A stretch of DNA of 64,000 bases, taken from assembly GCF_002795805.1 (NCBI RefSeq), contig NZ_CP018799.1:427001-491000 (forward strand), in the 5' to 3' direction. How positions within the stretch are numbered: the first letter of the stretch is position 1; every line of letters begins with the position of its first letter. The notes below the pieces were generated by a model. It worked only from the letters and a program-made list of their open reading frames with translations. It made no database searches and was not told where the DNA came from. Below, piece after piece: positions 1-9,476 of the stretch. This DNA comes from Mariprofundus aestuarium. GTDB taxonomy: Bacteria; Pseudomonadota; Zetaproteobacteria; Mariprofundales; Mariprofundaceae. Position numbers and translations under genes: made by a program.

Positions 1-800
1 TGTCACTGGTTCCAGCTCTGATTGCGTTTGCTGTTGTTCCATTTGGTGAAACTTCATTGTTTGGTATCTGGGACACCCCTCATGTGATGGCGATTTCCAA
101 TCTAAACATGGGCCTGCTCTATGTGATGGCGATCTCTTCACTCTCGATCTACGGCGTGCTGATGGCAGGCTGGGCATCGAACTCAAAATATCCGATTATC
201 GGATCGATCCGTTCTACCTGTCAGATGATCTCTTATGAGATATCCATGGGCTTTGGCCTTGTAACTGTGATGATGCTGGCCGGTTCACTTAATCTTTCCG
301 ATATCGTGCATGCTCAGGCTGGGGGCATTCTGCACTGGTACATGATCCCACTGTTTCCAATGCTGATTGTTTACTTTATCTCCGGTTGTGCGGAAGTAGG
401 GCGTACCCCCTTCGATCTGACTGAAACTGAAGAGTTGGTATCAGGTTATCACACTGAGTATTCGGGCATGTGGTTTGCCACCTTCTCGTTGGCTGAGTAT
501 GGCGCCATGATCCTGATCAGTCTGATGACCTCGATTATGTTTCTGGGTGGCTGGTATGCGCCAATTCCTGCTCTGGACGTTATCCCGGGCACCTTCTGGT
601 TGCTGGGTAAAACCGCATTCCTGATCTTTGTATTCATCTGGTTCCGGGCCACGTTCCCGCGTTACCGTTACGATCAGATGATGAGGCTGGGTTGGAAGAT
701 CTTCCTGCCGTGGACACTGGGCTGGATTTTTGTAATGGGTCTGTGCATCTATACACCGGGTCTGGATAACATTATCGACTTCTGGCTGGCGTGGAGGTAA
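1..800 (+). CDS. nuoH: NADH-quinone oxidoreductase subunit H (5' partial)
   Basis: Membrane subunit of respiratory complex I that forms most of the quinone-binding chamber at the junction with the peripheral arm. The reading frame is open from base 3, so the start codon lies before the window. The visible part has at least five hydrophobic segments. It carries the family signature loop [19 protein letters not shown] followed by HTEYSGM, the acidic loop lining the quinone tunnel. It stops with TAA at 798-800. The ribosome site GGAGG for nuoI lies across the stop. First visible member of a same-strand nuoH-I-J-K-L-M-N run. Identification is secure; only the N-terminus is missing. Confidence 0.96.
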   Translation, partial: SLVPALIAFAVVPFGETSLFGIWDTPHVMAISNLNMGLLYVMAISSLSIYGVLMAGWASNSKYPIIGSIRSTCQMISYEISMGFGLVTVMMLAGSLNLSDIVHAQAGGILHWYMIPLFPMLIVYFISGCAEVGRTPFDLTETEELVSGYHTEYSGMWFATFSLAEYGAMILISLMTSIMFLGGWYAPIPALDVIPGTFWLLGKTAFLIFVFIWFRATFPRYRYDQMMRLGWKIFLPWTLGWIFVMGLCIYTPGLDNIIDFWLAWR

Positions 801-804
801 TGGC

Positions 805-1287
805 ATGCTGAAACGAGCGTTTAAAACCTGGTTTCTGTGGGAGCTGCTGATTGGTTTGTCAGTGACTGGCCGCTACCTGTTCAAGAAGAAGATCACGATT
901 CAGTATCCTGAAGAGAGGACGCCGCTTTCACCGCGTTTCCGTGGTCTGCATGCGTTGCGTCGATACGAGTCAGGTGAAGAGCGTTGCATCGCATGTAAGC
1001 TTTGCGAAGTGGTCTGCCCTGCAACGGCAATTTGGATTGAGTCAGAAGAGCGAGAGGACGGTTCGCGCCGCACCACCCGCTATGACATTGATTTTTCCAA
1101 GTGCATTTACTGTGGCTTCTGCCAGGAGGCATGCCCGGTTGATGCCATCGTTGAGACGCAGGAGTTTGAGTATTCATGCGAAACGCGTGATGGCCTCTAC
1201 TACAACAAAGAGATGCTACTGGCCAACGGTGACCGTAATGAGAAACAGATCGCAGCGAACCTCGCTGCTGATGCGCGCTACAGTTAA
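805..1287 (+). CDS. nuoI: NADH-quinone oxidoreductase subunit I, 2x[4Fe-4S]
   Basis: Ferredoxin-like subunit carrying clusters N6a and N6b, which pass electrons towards N2 near quinone. At 160 residues it is normal length. Two classical cluster motifs are visible: [12 protein letters not shown] at residues 61-72 and [12 protein letters not shown] at residues 100-111. The N-terminus has an amphipathic helix typical of NuoI. ATG at 805 is preceded by GGAGG at 793-797, which overlaps the nuoH stop and suggests translational coupling. The next gene, nuoJ, follows after 21 bases with an AGGAGG-like site. Confidence 0.97.
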   Translation: MLKRAFKTWFLWELLIGLSVTGRYLFKKKITIQYPEERTPLSPRFRGLHALRRYESGEERCIACKLCEVVCPATAIWIESEEREDGSRRTTRYDIDFSKCIYCGFCQEACPVDAIVETQEFEYSCETRDGLYYNKEMLLANGDRNEKQIAANLAADARYS

Positions 1288-1308
1288 GCGCGGAAATTAG
1301 GAGGGAAG

Positions 1309-1893
1309 ATGCTCGAAACCGCGTTTTTTTACATGTTCGGAGGCCTCGCTGTACTCTCCGGCATGGGTGTGGTGCTGGCGCGCAATACCATGCACTCGGT
1401 GATGTTTCTTATTTTCTGTTTCTTCAATGCATCAGGCCTGTTCTTCCTGCTTGATGCGGAGTTCCTCGGTATCATCCTGATTCTGATCTATGTCGGTGCT
1501 GTCATGGTGCTGTTCATGTTTGTGATCATGATGCTGGAAGTGAATGTGGCGAAACTGCGTGAAGGGTTTCTACAGTATCTGCCGCTGGGCGGCATGATTG
1601 CCGCGATTCTGATGATTGAGTTTATTGCTGCAGCCAGCTCTGGTGTGTTTGCCGAGGGTGCGATGGCGACTGCCGCGCATATTGGCCAAGAAGTGAACAA
1701 CACCAAGGAGATAGGCAAGGTGCTCTATACCAAGTATCTGCTCGGCTTCGAGATTGCTGCAATTATCCTGCTGGTTGCACTGATTGGTGCGGTTGTGCTG
1801 ACCATTCGTGAGCGAAAGGATGCCAAATACCAGAATATGTCTGCGCAGGTGAAAGTGCGCAGGGAAGATCGTGTTCGCAAGGTGAGTATGTGA
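1309..1893 (+). CDS. nuoJ: NADH-quinone oxidoreductase subunit J
   Basis: Small membrane subunit of complex I (ND6 family) next to the E-channel. The 194 residues contain five hydrophobic segments, then a basic C-terminal tail of about 25 residues. The conserved stretch [17 protein letters not shown] lies near residue 65, matching the pi-bulge helix of ND6/NuoJ. ATG at 1309 follows the purine-rich AGGAGGGAAG site. The end overlaps nuoK by four bases if the GTG start of nuoK is used. Confidence 0.95.
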   Translation: MLETAFFYMFGGLAVLSGMGVVLARNTMHSVMFLIFCFFNASGLFFLLDAEFLGIILILIYVGAVMVLFMFVIMMLEVNVAKLREGFLQYLPLGGMIAAILMIEFIAAASSGVFAEGAMATAAHIGQEVNNTKEIGKVLYTKYLLGFEIAAIILLVALIGAVVLTIRERKDAKYQNMSAQVKVRREDRVRKVSM

Positions 1894-2198
1894 TGGTTGG
1901 ACTCTCTCAATATCTAATCGTCGGTGCAGCCCTGTTTTCGCTGGGGATCATCGGCCTGTTTTTGAATCGTAAAAACGTGATAACAATTTTGATGTGCATC
2001 GAGCTGATGTTGTTGGCTGTGAATATCAACTTTGTCGCATTTTCACACTATTTGAATGACCTGTCCGGTCAGATATTTGTCTTTTTCGTATTGACGGTAG
2101 CCGCATGTGAAGTTGCGGTGGGCCTTGCGATTCTTGTTTCATTCTATCGACTGCGTCGATCGATCGATATCGAAGATATCAATACGTTGCAGGGATAA
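1890..2198 (+). CDS. nuoK: NADH-quinone oxidoreductase subunit K
   Basis: Three-helix membrane subunit of complex I (ND4L/MrpC family). The protein has 101-102 residues. The helix-2 segment [17 protein letters not shown] carries the conserved membrane glutamate, and a second conserved acidic residue lies in the helix-3 segment [13 protein letters not shown]. Two adjacent starts are possible: GTG at 1890, overlapping nuoJ by four bases, or ATG at 1893. The sequence alone does not decide between them. Ends 12 bases before nuoL. Confidence 0.95.
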   Translation: MMVGLSQYLIVGAALFSLGIIGLFLNRKNVITILMCIELMLLAVNINFVAFSHYLNDLSGQIFVFFVLTVAACEVAVGLAILVSFYRLRRSIDIEDINTLQG

Positions 2199-2210
2199 GG
2201 GGGAGTTCCA

Positions 2211-4226
2211 GTGCAAGAGACCGCATTAACACTGAGTATGACCGAACTGCTCGCCATTCCCGCGCTGCCGTTGATTGGCGCGTTGGTTGTCGGCCTGTTC
2301 GGCTGGGCCATGAAAGAGAGAGTCGCCCACACGATCACCTCCGCTTGTGTGATTCTCGCTGCACTGCTGTCGATTCATGTGTTTACACAGGTGCTGGCAG
2401 GGGCTTCATTTCACGGCAACCTCTGGACCTGGATGATTGCTGGTGATTTCGTTGTGCCGGTGGGGCTGCTGATTGACCGACTGACCACCATCATGATGAT
2501 CACGGTGACTATCGTTTCAGCCTGTGTGCATATCTATACCATTGGATATATGCATGGTGATCCGGGTTATCCGCGTTTCTTTGCATACATCTCAGCATTT
2601 ACCTTCTCGATGCTGGTGCTGGTGATGGGTAACAATTTCTTCACCCTCTTCTTCGGTTGGGAGGCTGTAGGTCTCTTCTCCTACCTGCTGATCGGCTTCT
2701 GGTTCAAGCGTGAGAGTGCCAATTATGCTTCGATGAAGGCATTTATTGTGAACCGTATCGGCGATTTTGGTTTTGCAGTAGGTATCCTGGCGGTTTGGTA
2801 CTTCTACGGTTCGGTTGAATACAAGACAGTTTTTGCCATGACACCTGATTTCGTGGCACAGAATATCACCCTCGGTTTCATGGGCTGGGAAATTGCGGCA
2901 ATCACCTTTATCTGTCTGGCACTGTTTGTCGGTGCGATGGGTAAATCCGGTCAGGTTCCGCTGCATGTATGGCTGCCTGACTCCATGGAAGGCCCAACTC
3001 CGATCTCCGCACTGATCCATGCTGCAACGATGGTAACAGCGGGTGTGTTCATGGTGGCGCGTCTCTCGCCGATGTTTGAGTTCTCAGAAACTGCGCTGGT
3101 TGTAGTGACACTGGTCGGTGCGATAACCGCCTGGATGTGCGCCACCATCGGTCTGGTGCAGAACGATATTAAACGCGTTATTGCATACTCCACCTGTTCA
3201 CAGCTTGGTTACATGTTTGTCGGCCTGGGTGTCTCTGCCTACTCGGCCAGTATCTTCCACCTGATGACACACGCTTACTTTAAGGCGCTCCTATTCTTGG
3301 CAGCCGGCTCTGTTATTCATGCTGTGATGGCTGAGCAGGATATTCGCAAGATGGGGCAGCTGCGCAAGTATATGCCGGTTACCTACATCACCATGTTCCT
3401 CGCTGCACTTGCACTGGCTGGTGTGCCGCCATTTGCAGGTTTCTTCTCCAAGGACCTGATCATTGAAGCGACGATGATACGCGAATTCACCGAATATGGG
3501 TGGGTTGGCAGCTTCGCAACCTTTGCGGTGCTGACAGGCGTATTTATGACCGCCTTCTACACCTTCCGTATGTTCTTCCTCACCTTCCATAACTCGGATC
3601 GTGTTGATTCACATACCAAGTCACATCTGCACGAGTCACCTAAGGTGATCACCATTCCACTGATGATTCTTGCCGTTGGCGCAGTTGGATCCGGTCTCTG
3701 GGGTGTGTCAGTTCTGGACATTGCCAATCCTGAAGTCATCAATGGTTACTTCGGTGACGCCATCTTTGTACTTGATGCGCATAATCCGCTGATGGCCTTG
3801 GCTGCAGAGGGAGGCGCTCACGGTGCTTTGGGTATGATGCTGCATGCACCATTCACTCTTCCATTCTGGCTGGCACTGGGCGGAATCGGACTTGCCTACT
3901 TCATGTATTTCAAAGAGACCAAGATGCCAGCGAAGATTGCTGCAGCATCCGGCCCTGTTTACACCTTCCTGCTTAACAAATGGTACTGGGACGAGCTCTA
4001 CGAGAAGATTTTTATTACTCCGGCTCGTGCGCTCGGTACCTTCCTGTGGCAGAAGGGTGACCTTGACATGATCGACAAGGGTGCGATCCACAAGGGTATT
4101 ATTGATAATATCATAGCCGGTGCTGCGCGTATGCGTGCGATGCAAACCGGTTTTGTATACCACTATGCATTTGCGATGGTGACGGGTGTCTTCGGATTCC
4201 TTACCTATCTACTGCTGAAGGCTTAA
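2211..4226 (+). CDS. nuoL: NADH-quinone oxidoreductase subunit L
   Basis: Antiporter-like proton-pumping subunit at the far end of the complex I membrane arm. At 671 residues it is in the normal range for NuoL, long enough for the 14-helix core plus the C-terminal lateral helix. The conserved region MGKSGQVPLHVWLPDSMEG followed by PTPISALIHAATMV (about residues 245-275) holds the channel lysine and histidine. The start is GTG at 2211, five bases after a GGGGGAG ribosome site at 2199-2206. A long C-terminal amphipathic helix precedes the last membrane segment. Confidence 0.97.
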   Translation: MQETALTLSMTELLAIPALPLIGALVVGLFGWAMKERVAHTITSACVILAALLSIHVFTQVLAGASFHGNLWTWMIAGDFVVPVGLLIDRLTTIMMITVTIVSACVHIYTIGYMHGDPGYPRFFAYISAFTFSMLVLVMGNNFFTLFFGWEAVGLFSYLLIGFWFKRESANYASMKAFIVNRIGDFGFAVGILAVWYFYGSVEYKTVFAMTPDFVAQNITLGFMGWEIAAITFICLALFVGAMGKSGQVPLHVWLPDSMEGPTPISALIHAATMVTAGVFMVARLSPMFEFSETALVVVTLVGAITAWMCATIGLVQNDIKRVIAYSTCSQLGYMFVGLGVSAYSASIFHLMTHAYFKALLFLAAGSVIHAVMAEQDIRKMGQLRKYMPVTYITMFLAALALAGVPPFAGFFSKDLIIEATMIREFTEYGWVGSFATFAVLTGVFMTAFYTFRMFFLTFHNSDRVDSHTKSHLHESPKVITIPLMILAVGAVGSGLWGVSVLDIANPEVINGYFGDAIFVLDAHNPLMALAAEGGAHGALGMMLHAPFTLPFWLALGGIGLAYFMYFKETKMPAKIAAASGPVYTFLLNKWYWDELYEKIFITPARALGTFLWQKGDLDMIDKGAIHKGIIDNIIAGAARMRAMQTGFVYHYAFAMVTGVFGFLTYLLLKA

Positions 4227-4236
4227 GGGGAGAGAA

Positions 4237-5805
4237 ATGGAGTTGCATAACGTTCTGGACTTTCCGATTCTCTCGCTGAGCATCTTCCTGCCGCTGGCAG
4301 GTGCTCTAGTGATCTGGCTGTTCGTTAAAGGTGATGATGCAGTACGCTGGGCTAGCCTTGCTGTGTCTGTCGCCGCATTTATCGTCACACTGCCGCTGGC
4401 GTTGATGTTTGATAAGACAACGGCGCATATGCAGTTTGAAGAGTTCGCGCCGTGGATATCTACATTTAACATTAATTATCAGCTCGGTGTTGACGGTATC
4501 TCGATGCCGTTCATCATATTAACCAGCTTCCTGACTGTGGTCTGTATAGTTTCGGCCTGGCGCTGCATTCAGAATCGTGTCAAAGAGTACATGATCGCAT
4601 TTCTCGTGCTTGAAACCACGCTGATTGGCGTGTTCAGTTCACTCGATGCAGTACTGTTCTACTTCTTCTGGGAAGCGCTACTGATTCCAATGTATCTGAT
4701 TATCGGTATATGGGGTGGTAAGAACCGTGTGTATGCCACACTGAAATTCTTCCTCTATACACTGGCTGGTTCTGTGTTGATGCTGATTGCGCTGCTGGCC
4801 ATGTATTTCGAGGCAGGTAAGACATTCAGCATGCTGGCCTTCATGGATTACCCGTTTAATCTTGAGTGGCAGATCTGGATCTTTATCGCCTTCTTCATTG
4901 CCTTTGCTGTGAAGGTGCCGATGTGGCCAGTACATACCTGGCTTCCTGATGCGCATACAGAGGCTCCGACTGCAGGCTCTGTTATCCTGGCCGGTATCCT
5001 GCTGAAGATGGGCGCCTATGGCTTCCTGCGCTTCTCTCTGCCGATGGTGCCAGACGCTTCCCAGTATTTTGTTCCATTCATGGTTGCGCTCTCACTGGTG
5101 GCTATCGTTTACATCTCATTTGTGGCGATGATGCAGACGGATATGAAGCGTCTAATCGCCTACTCATCAATTGCCCACATGGGCTTTGTAACACTGGGTA
5201 CATTCATGTTTACTCAGGCTGCTGTTGAGGGTGCGGTCATCGGTATGATTTCGCATGGCTTTGTCGCTGCTGCGCTCTTCCTCTGTGTTGGTGTGATGTA
5301 CGATCGCCTGCATACACGAGAGATTGGTGATTACGGCGGGGTTGTGAATGTGATGCCGGTCTTTGCAGCTGTGATGCTCTTCTTCTGTATGGCCAATATC
5401 GCTCTTCCAGGTGCCTCGGCATTCGTGGGCGAGATCATGGTTCTGATTGGTACTTTTGAAGCCAACCCAGTATACATGGATGTTTCGACCAAGTGGGTTG
5501 CAATTGCAGCGACCTCCAGCGTGGTACTTTCAGCCTGTTATACACTCTGGATGTACAAGCGGGTGGTGATGGGTGATCTGGTTAAGGATTCGGTTAAATC
5601 GATGAAGGATATGACAGCACGTGAGTTCGGCTTCTTTGTGCCGCTGATGCTGCTGACCCTGTGGATGGGGTTCTATCCTTTGCCATTCCTGGATATTTTA
5701 CATGTGTCAGTTGAGCATCTGATTGCTCAGGCCACAACAAGCAAGCTGGATGCAGCTGCAGTACTGGTTCAGGCGATGCCTGTACTTGATGCTGTGCATC
5801 ATTGA
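4237..5805 (+). CDS. nuoM: NADH-quinone oxidoreductase subunit M
   Basis: Second antiporter-like proton-pumping subunit of complex I. The 522-residue protein is almost entirely membrane helices. It has the family motif VKVPMWPVHTWLPDAHTEAP (about residues 225-244) followed by AGILLKMGAYGFLRF, containing the functional lysines of the half-channels. The conserved helix-5 glutamate lies in FFWEALLIPMYLIIG near residue 145. ATG at 4237 follows GGGGAGAG. Ten bases separate it from nuoL and 12 from nuoN, consistent with one operon. Confidence 0.97.
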   Translation: MELHNVLDFPILSLSIFLPLAGALVIWLFVKGDDAVRWASLAVSVAAFIVTLPLALMFDKTTAHMQFEEFAPWISTFNINYQLGVDGISMPFIILTSFLTVVCIVSAWRCIQNRVKEYMIAFLVLETTLIGVFSSLDAVLFYFFWEALLIPMYLIIGIWGGKNRVYATLKFFLYTLAGSVLMLIALLAMYFEAGKTFSMLAFMDYPFNLEWQIWIFIAFFIAFAVKVPMWPVHTWLPDAHTEAPTAGSVILAGILLKMGAYGFLRFSLPMVPDASQYFVPFMVALSLVAIVYISFVAMMQTDMKRLIAYSSIAHMGFVTLGTFMFTQAAVEGAVIGMISHGFVAAALFLCVGVMYDRLHTREIGDYGGVVNVMPVFAAVMLFFCMANIALPGASAFVGEIMVLIGTFEANPVYMDVSTKWVAIAATSSVVLSACYTLWMYKRVVMGDLVKDSVKSMKDMTAREFGFFVPLMLLTLWMGFYPLPFLDILHVSVEHLIAQATTSKLDAAAVLVQAMPVLDAVHH

Positions 5806-5817
5806 GGAATATAAAAC

Positions 5818-7278
5818 ATGGCTAATGTGACTTTCCCATTCCCGTTCCCTGATCACCTGATCACGCTGCTGCCTGAGATGATCGTTGCGATCATGGCAAT
5901 GGCACTGCTGCTCATCGATGTGTTTATCACCAAGGGCAGCAAGGTGACTGCTTACCTGGCAATCCTGACAACGATTGTCGCTGGCTTTGCTACATATGCA
6001 CTGCAGGGGCCAGAGCCTCTGGTGGCTTTCTACGGTTTCTTCGTATTCGATGCGTTTGCAGTCTTTAGCAAGATACTCATCTTTGCTGCAACCGGCATGG
6101 CGATGATACTGTCGCTGGAGTATATGAAGGATGAGAAACATATCGGCGAATATTATGTGCTGATGCTGTTTGCTATGCTCGGTATGATGCTGATGGTTTC
6201 ATCCAACAACTTTATCACCATGTACTTGGGTCTGGAGTTGATGGCGCTTTCTGTCTACGTATTGGTTGCCTACCAGCGTGATGTTCTGCGTTCCAATGAG
6301 GCGGCACTGAAGTATTTCATTCTTGGAGCCCTCTCTTCCGGCATGCTTCTTTACGGTATCACTTTCCTTTACGGCGTCTCCGGCAGCTTTGAATTCGCAG
6401 TGATGGGTGAAAAGCTTGCACATGCAGAGGGCAATGCAGCTACTGCCGTAATGCTTGGTCTTGTTTTCCTGATCGCTGGTCTTGGATTCAAGGTTTCAAT
6501 GGCTCCGTTCCATATGTGGACCCCGGATGCCTATGAAGGTGCACCAACTCCGATTACCGCCTTCATGTCAGTGGCTCCCAAGGTGGCTGGATTTGTGATC
6601 TTCATGCGTATCATTGTTGATCTTCTGCCATCGCTGCAGCACGAATATCAGACGATCCTGACAGGCATTGCGGTTCTGACGATCGCTATCGGTAACCTGG
6701 CTGCAATCGCCCAGCGTAACATCAAACGTATGCTGGCTTATTCTACTGTCGGCCATGTCGGTTTTATCATGATGGGCCTTCTTGCAGGGACCCCGGAAGG
6801 CTTCTCAGGTATTCTCGTATATCTGTCGATCTACCTGGTGATGACCATGGGTGTGTTTGCTGTCATTATCCTGATGCGTCGCGAAGGTATTCAGGGCGAG
6901 CTTCTGGATGATTTTGCTGGACTTTCAAAGGTGCGTCCCGGTTATGCTCTGGCGATGGGGCTGTTCATGTTCTCTATGGCCGGCATTCCTTTTCTTGGTG
7001 GATTCTGGGCCAAGTATGTTGTCTTTATGGCCGCTGTAGAGGCGGGTCACCTTTATCTGGTTCTCTATGCTCTTTTGTTCTCCGCCGTGGGTGCGTTCTA
7101 CTACCTGCGCGTCGTCAAATATATTTACTTTGATGAAGAGCGCGTGGCATTCAACTTTATTGAAAGCAAGCCTATGCAGGCGACTGTATTTGTGACGGCT
7201 GTAACGATCGTGTTCCTGGGGTTGTTCCCGGAAGCACTATTTGAGGTCTGCAGGCAGGCACTTGGTGGATTGGTTTAA
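5818..7278 (+). CDS. nuoN: NADH-quinone oxidoreductase subunit N
   Basis: Third antiporter-like subunit of complex I and last gene of the visible nuo run. The 486 residues are largely hydrophobic. Key segments are LGLELMALSVYVLVA (helix-5 glutamate, near residue 145) and GLGFKVSMAPFHMWTPDAY with EGAPTPITAFMSVAPK (near residues 220-255). Start ATG at 5818 follows GAGGAATATAAAAC. No strong terminator is visible after the TAA at 7276-7278; the next gene is 190 bases on and has its own promoter candidate. Confidence 0.97.
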   Translation: MANVTFPFPFPDHLITLLPEMIVAIMAMALLLIDVFITKGSKVTAYLAILTTIVAGFATYALQGPEPLVAFYGFFVFDAFAVFSKILIFAATGMAMILSLEYMKDEKHIGEYYVLMLFAMLGMMLMVSSNNFITMYLGLELMALSVYVLVAYQRDVLRSNEAALKYFILGALSSGMLLYGITFLYGVSGSFEFAVMGEKLAHAEGNAATAVMLGLVFLIAGLGFKVSMAPFHMWTPDAYEGAPTPITAFMSVAPKVAGFVIFMRIIVDLLPSLQHEYQTILTGIAVLTIAIGNLAAIAQRNIKRMLAYSTVGHVGFIMMGLLAGTPEGFSGILVYLSIYLVMTMGVFAVIILMRREGIQGELLDDFAGLSKVRPGYALAMGLFMFSMAGIPFLGGFWAKYVVFMAAVEAGHLYLVLYALLFSAVGAFYYLRVVKYIYFDEERVAFNFIESKPMQATVFVTAVTIVFLGLFPEALFEVCRQALGGLV

Positions 7279-7370
7279 GTAATTATAGTGCTGCAGTAGC
7301 AGGTTATGTTTACTCTCCATTGCTATGGTCGGATTAAGCTTCATAACTATGCTTGTGCAGGATTATTTGC

Positions 7371-7399
7371 TTGATCAGGTGGGGCTGTTTAGCTACAAT
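7371..7399 (+). promoter_or_regulatory. Sigma-70-like promoter before the atp operon
   Basis: In the 190-base gap between nuoN and atpI the sequence holds TTGATC at 7371-7376 and TACAAT at 7394-7399, exactly 17 bases apart. Both boxes match the sigma-70 consensus at four or five of six positions. Transcription would start near 7406, about 65 bases upstream of atpI. This suggests the ATP synthase operon can be expressed independently of nuo. The call rests only on pattern and spacing. Confidence 0.6.
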
Positions 7400-7469
7400 G
7401 CGCCACCGCACGAATCGAGGGAGAGGGTTTGCACTGTCTCTATAGCTCGGCTGATCAAATGAGGCGTAA

Positions 7470-7859
7470 ATGTCTTTGTTAAAAGAATCTGCAGTTGGCC
7501 TGATGGTGCGCTTGCAGATACTGGTCGGAGCAGTTGGTTTTATCGGCTTGATGCTGTATGATCAATCCAACGCTGCGTTGTCACTGCTGTATGGTGTAAC
7601 CATGATGGTTGTGAATTCACTCTGGCTTTCCAGGCGACTGGATAAGACTCGAGGGATGGATGTTAGCGGCAGTAAGCGCTCGCTCTATGTTGGGGCCGTG
7701 CTTAGGTTTGTGGCGCTGATTGCCGGCTTGATGCTGGCGCATCTGGCGGGGCTTCACTTGCTGGTGGTGGCTGCTGGAGTTTTTGTTGCGCAGGCTGTAG
7801 TTTTTGTGTCTGCGCTGATAGGTTTTAGAAAAGAGTACAAAGGAGGGGGACTTGGCTGA
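7470..7859 (+). CDS. atpI: ATP synthase subunit I (AtpI, long type)
   Basis: Small membrane protein encoded first in many proteobacterial atp operons; in other bacteria it assists assembly of the c-ring. The protein has 129 residues with four hydrophobic segments and a short cytoplasmic basic loop (LSRRLDKTR) between the second and third, the architecture of the proteobacterial AtpI family. It overlaps atpB by eight bases, and the ribosome site AGGAGGGGG of atpB lies inside its last codons. It is different in kind from the 80-residue protein that opens the second atp locus at 62981. Confidence 0.8.
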   Translation: MSLLKESAVGLMVRLQILVGAVGFIGLMLYDQSNAALSLLYGVTMMVVNSLWLSRRLDKTRGMDVSGSKRSLYVGAVLRFVALIAGLMLAHLAGLHLLVVAAGVFVAQAVVFVSALIGFRKEYKGGGLG

Positions 7860-8676
7860 TCAGAGTCACGGTGACGGCGGAATTGCCGGCCATCTGCAGT
7901 ATTGGACGCTAAAGATTGATGAATCCAATCCGTTCATGCAGATCCATTTAGATACTATGCTTGTTTCACTTGTAGTTGCCGGACTTATGTTTGGTTTTGC
8001 ACTGTGGTTGAAAGGCAGGCTTGTGAGTGGTGCGCCAAGTGGTGCCCAGAATGCTGTTGAGTCTGTTGTCGGGTTTGTTGACCAGACCGTGAGAGACAAC
8101 TTCCCTGTACATAACCCGTTAATTGCGCCTCTGGCATTTACCGTTTTTGTGTTTATTGCACTGATTAATACAATCGATATCCTGCCGGCGTTCCTGCTTG
8201 GAAATGTTGCTCATCTGTTCGGTGTAGAGCACTTCCGTCCTGTTCCAACCAATGACCTTAACCTTCCTGCTGCAATGGCTGTCTCTGTCTTCGTGCTGGT
8301 TCTGTACTACGAATTCAAGCTCAAGCCTGTGCATTTCTGCAAAGAACTGCTTATGGAGCCGTTCACTAACTTGGTTCCTGGATTCCTGAAGCCAGTTGTG
8401 ATGCCGATTAATCTTATTTTGAAACTCGTTGAAGAGGTGGCTAAGCCATTGTCACTCTCCTTCCGACTCTTTGGTAACATGTTTGCCGGAGAGGTTATCT
8501 TCCTGCTGATCGCATTCCTGCTGCTGGGTGGCGGCACTGTCGGCATGGCTGCGGGTTTCTTTGTTGGTCTGGGATGGACGATATTCCATCTGTTTATCGG
8601 TCTTCTTCAGGCATTTATCTTCATGATTCTTACGGTGGTGTATCTGTCAATTGCGCACCAACCGGTAGAGCACTAA
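7852..8676 (+). CDS. atpB: F1Fo ATP synthase subunit a (first locus)
   Basis: Stator half-channel subunit of Fo that conducts protons to the c-ring. The 274 residues contain the signature helix segment SLSFRLFGNMFAGEVIFLL (about residues 202-220), whose arginine is the essential proton-path residue. The C-terminal helix GLLQAFIFMILTVVYLSIA is typical. The start is TTG at 7852, placed after the strong AGGAGGGGG at 7841-7849; no better in-frame ATG exists nearby. The sequence is clearly diverged from the 245-residue subunit a at 63220, so the two are not recent duplicates. Confidence 0.96.
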   Translation: MADQSHGDGGIAGHLQYWTLKIDESNPFMQIHLDTMLVSLVVAGLMFGFALWLKGRLVSGAPSGAQNAVESVVGFVDQTVRDNFPVHNPLIAPLAFTVFVFIALINTIDILPAFLLGNVAHLFGVEHFRPVPTNDLNLPAAMAVSVFVLVLYYEFKLKPVHFCKELLMEPFTNLVPGFLKPVVMPINLILKLVEEVAKPLSLSFRLFGNMFAGEVIFLLIAFLLLGGGTVGMAAGFFVGLGWTIFHLFIGLLQAFIFMILTVVYLSIAHQPVEH

Positions 8677-8704
8677 TTATTTATAACGATAGGAGTATAT
8701 AAAT

Positions 8705-8959
8705 ATGGACGCAACAACAATCATTACAGCTGCAACCGCAATTTCGGTCGGCATTATCTTGGCTGCTGCAGGCATGGGTTCTGCAATTGGCTGGGGTCTT
8801 ATCTGCTCGAAGGCTCTCGAAGGTATCTCTCGTCAGCCAGAAATGCGCCCACAGTTGATGTTTAACATGTTCATCTTTGCAGGTTTGATGGAGTCTTTCC
8901 CATTCATCGTCATGGCTTTCGCTCTGTGGTTCCTGTTCGCAAACCCATTCCTGGGTTAA
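8705..8959 (+). CDS. atpE: F1Fo ATP synthase subunit c (first locus)
   Basis: Forms the proton-driven rotor ring of Fo. The 84 residues fold as a two-helix hairpin: an alanine/glycine-rich helix 1, a polar loop with SRQPEMRP, and helix 2 containing the ion-binding glutamate in FAGLMESFPF (near residue 62). The helix-1 position that is glutamine in known sodium-binding c subunits aligns with tryptophan here (GSAIGWG), so proton coupling is more likely. ATG at 8705 follows AGGAG at 8691-8695. Confidence 0.95.
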   Translation: MDATTIITAATAISVGIILAAAGMGSAIGWGLICSKALEGISRQPEMRPQLMFNMFIFAGLMESFPFIVMAFALWFLFANPFLG

Positions 8960-8993
8960 TAGAAAGAACATTGGAATTTAAAGAGGAGGTCGT

Positions 8994-9476
8994 ATGAGTT
9001 TAGACCTGACATTTATCGGTCAGATCGTAATTTTCCTGACGCTGGTAATCCTGATGAGGAAATACCTGTATGGACCAATGATCGATCTGATGGAAGCTCG
9101 CTCCCAGAAGATTGCTGACGGTCTTGCTGCAGCGGATGCTGGCAATGAAGCCAAGGCTCTGGCTGAAGCGGAAATTGCAGATCAGTTGAAAGAGGCTCGC
9201 AACAAGGCTGTTGAGATCATTGCCTCTGCTGAGAAGCGTTCAGCAGAGATCAATGAGGAAGCTGTTGTTAAGGCTCGTGACGAGGCTCAGTTGATCGTTG
9301 ATGCTGCTCGTGATGAGGTTAACGCCGAGTTGAGTCGTGCCCGACAGACGCTGCGTGCTGAGGTTGCTGGTATTGCGATGCTGGCAGCTGAGCGTGTTGT
9401 TGAATCCGAGCTGGATGCAAGTCGCCACGCCAAGTTGGTTGAGGGTATTGTTAGCACTGGGTTTGGTAACGCATGA
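8994..9476 (+). CDS. atpF: F1Fo ATP synthase subunit b
   Basis: Peripheral stalk subunit joining subunit a to F1. The 160-residue protein has one N-terminal membrane helix (about residues 5-24) followed by a long, highly charged helix rich in alanine, glutamate and lysine, as expected for the dimeric coiled coil. A single b gene is present in this locus (no b'). ATG at 8994 follows AGAGGAGG. The end overlaps atpH by four bases (ATGA). Confidence 0.95.
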   Translation: MSLDLTFIGQIVIFLTLVILMRKYLYGPMIDLMEARSQKIADGLAAADAGNEAKALAEAEIADQLKEARNKAVEIIASAEKRSAEINEEAVVKARDEAQLIVDAARDEVNAELSRARQTLRAEVAGIAMLAAERVVESELDASRHAKLVEGIVSTGFGNA

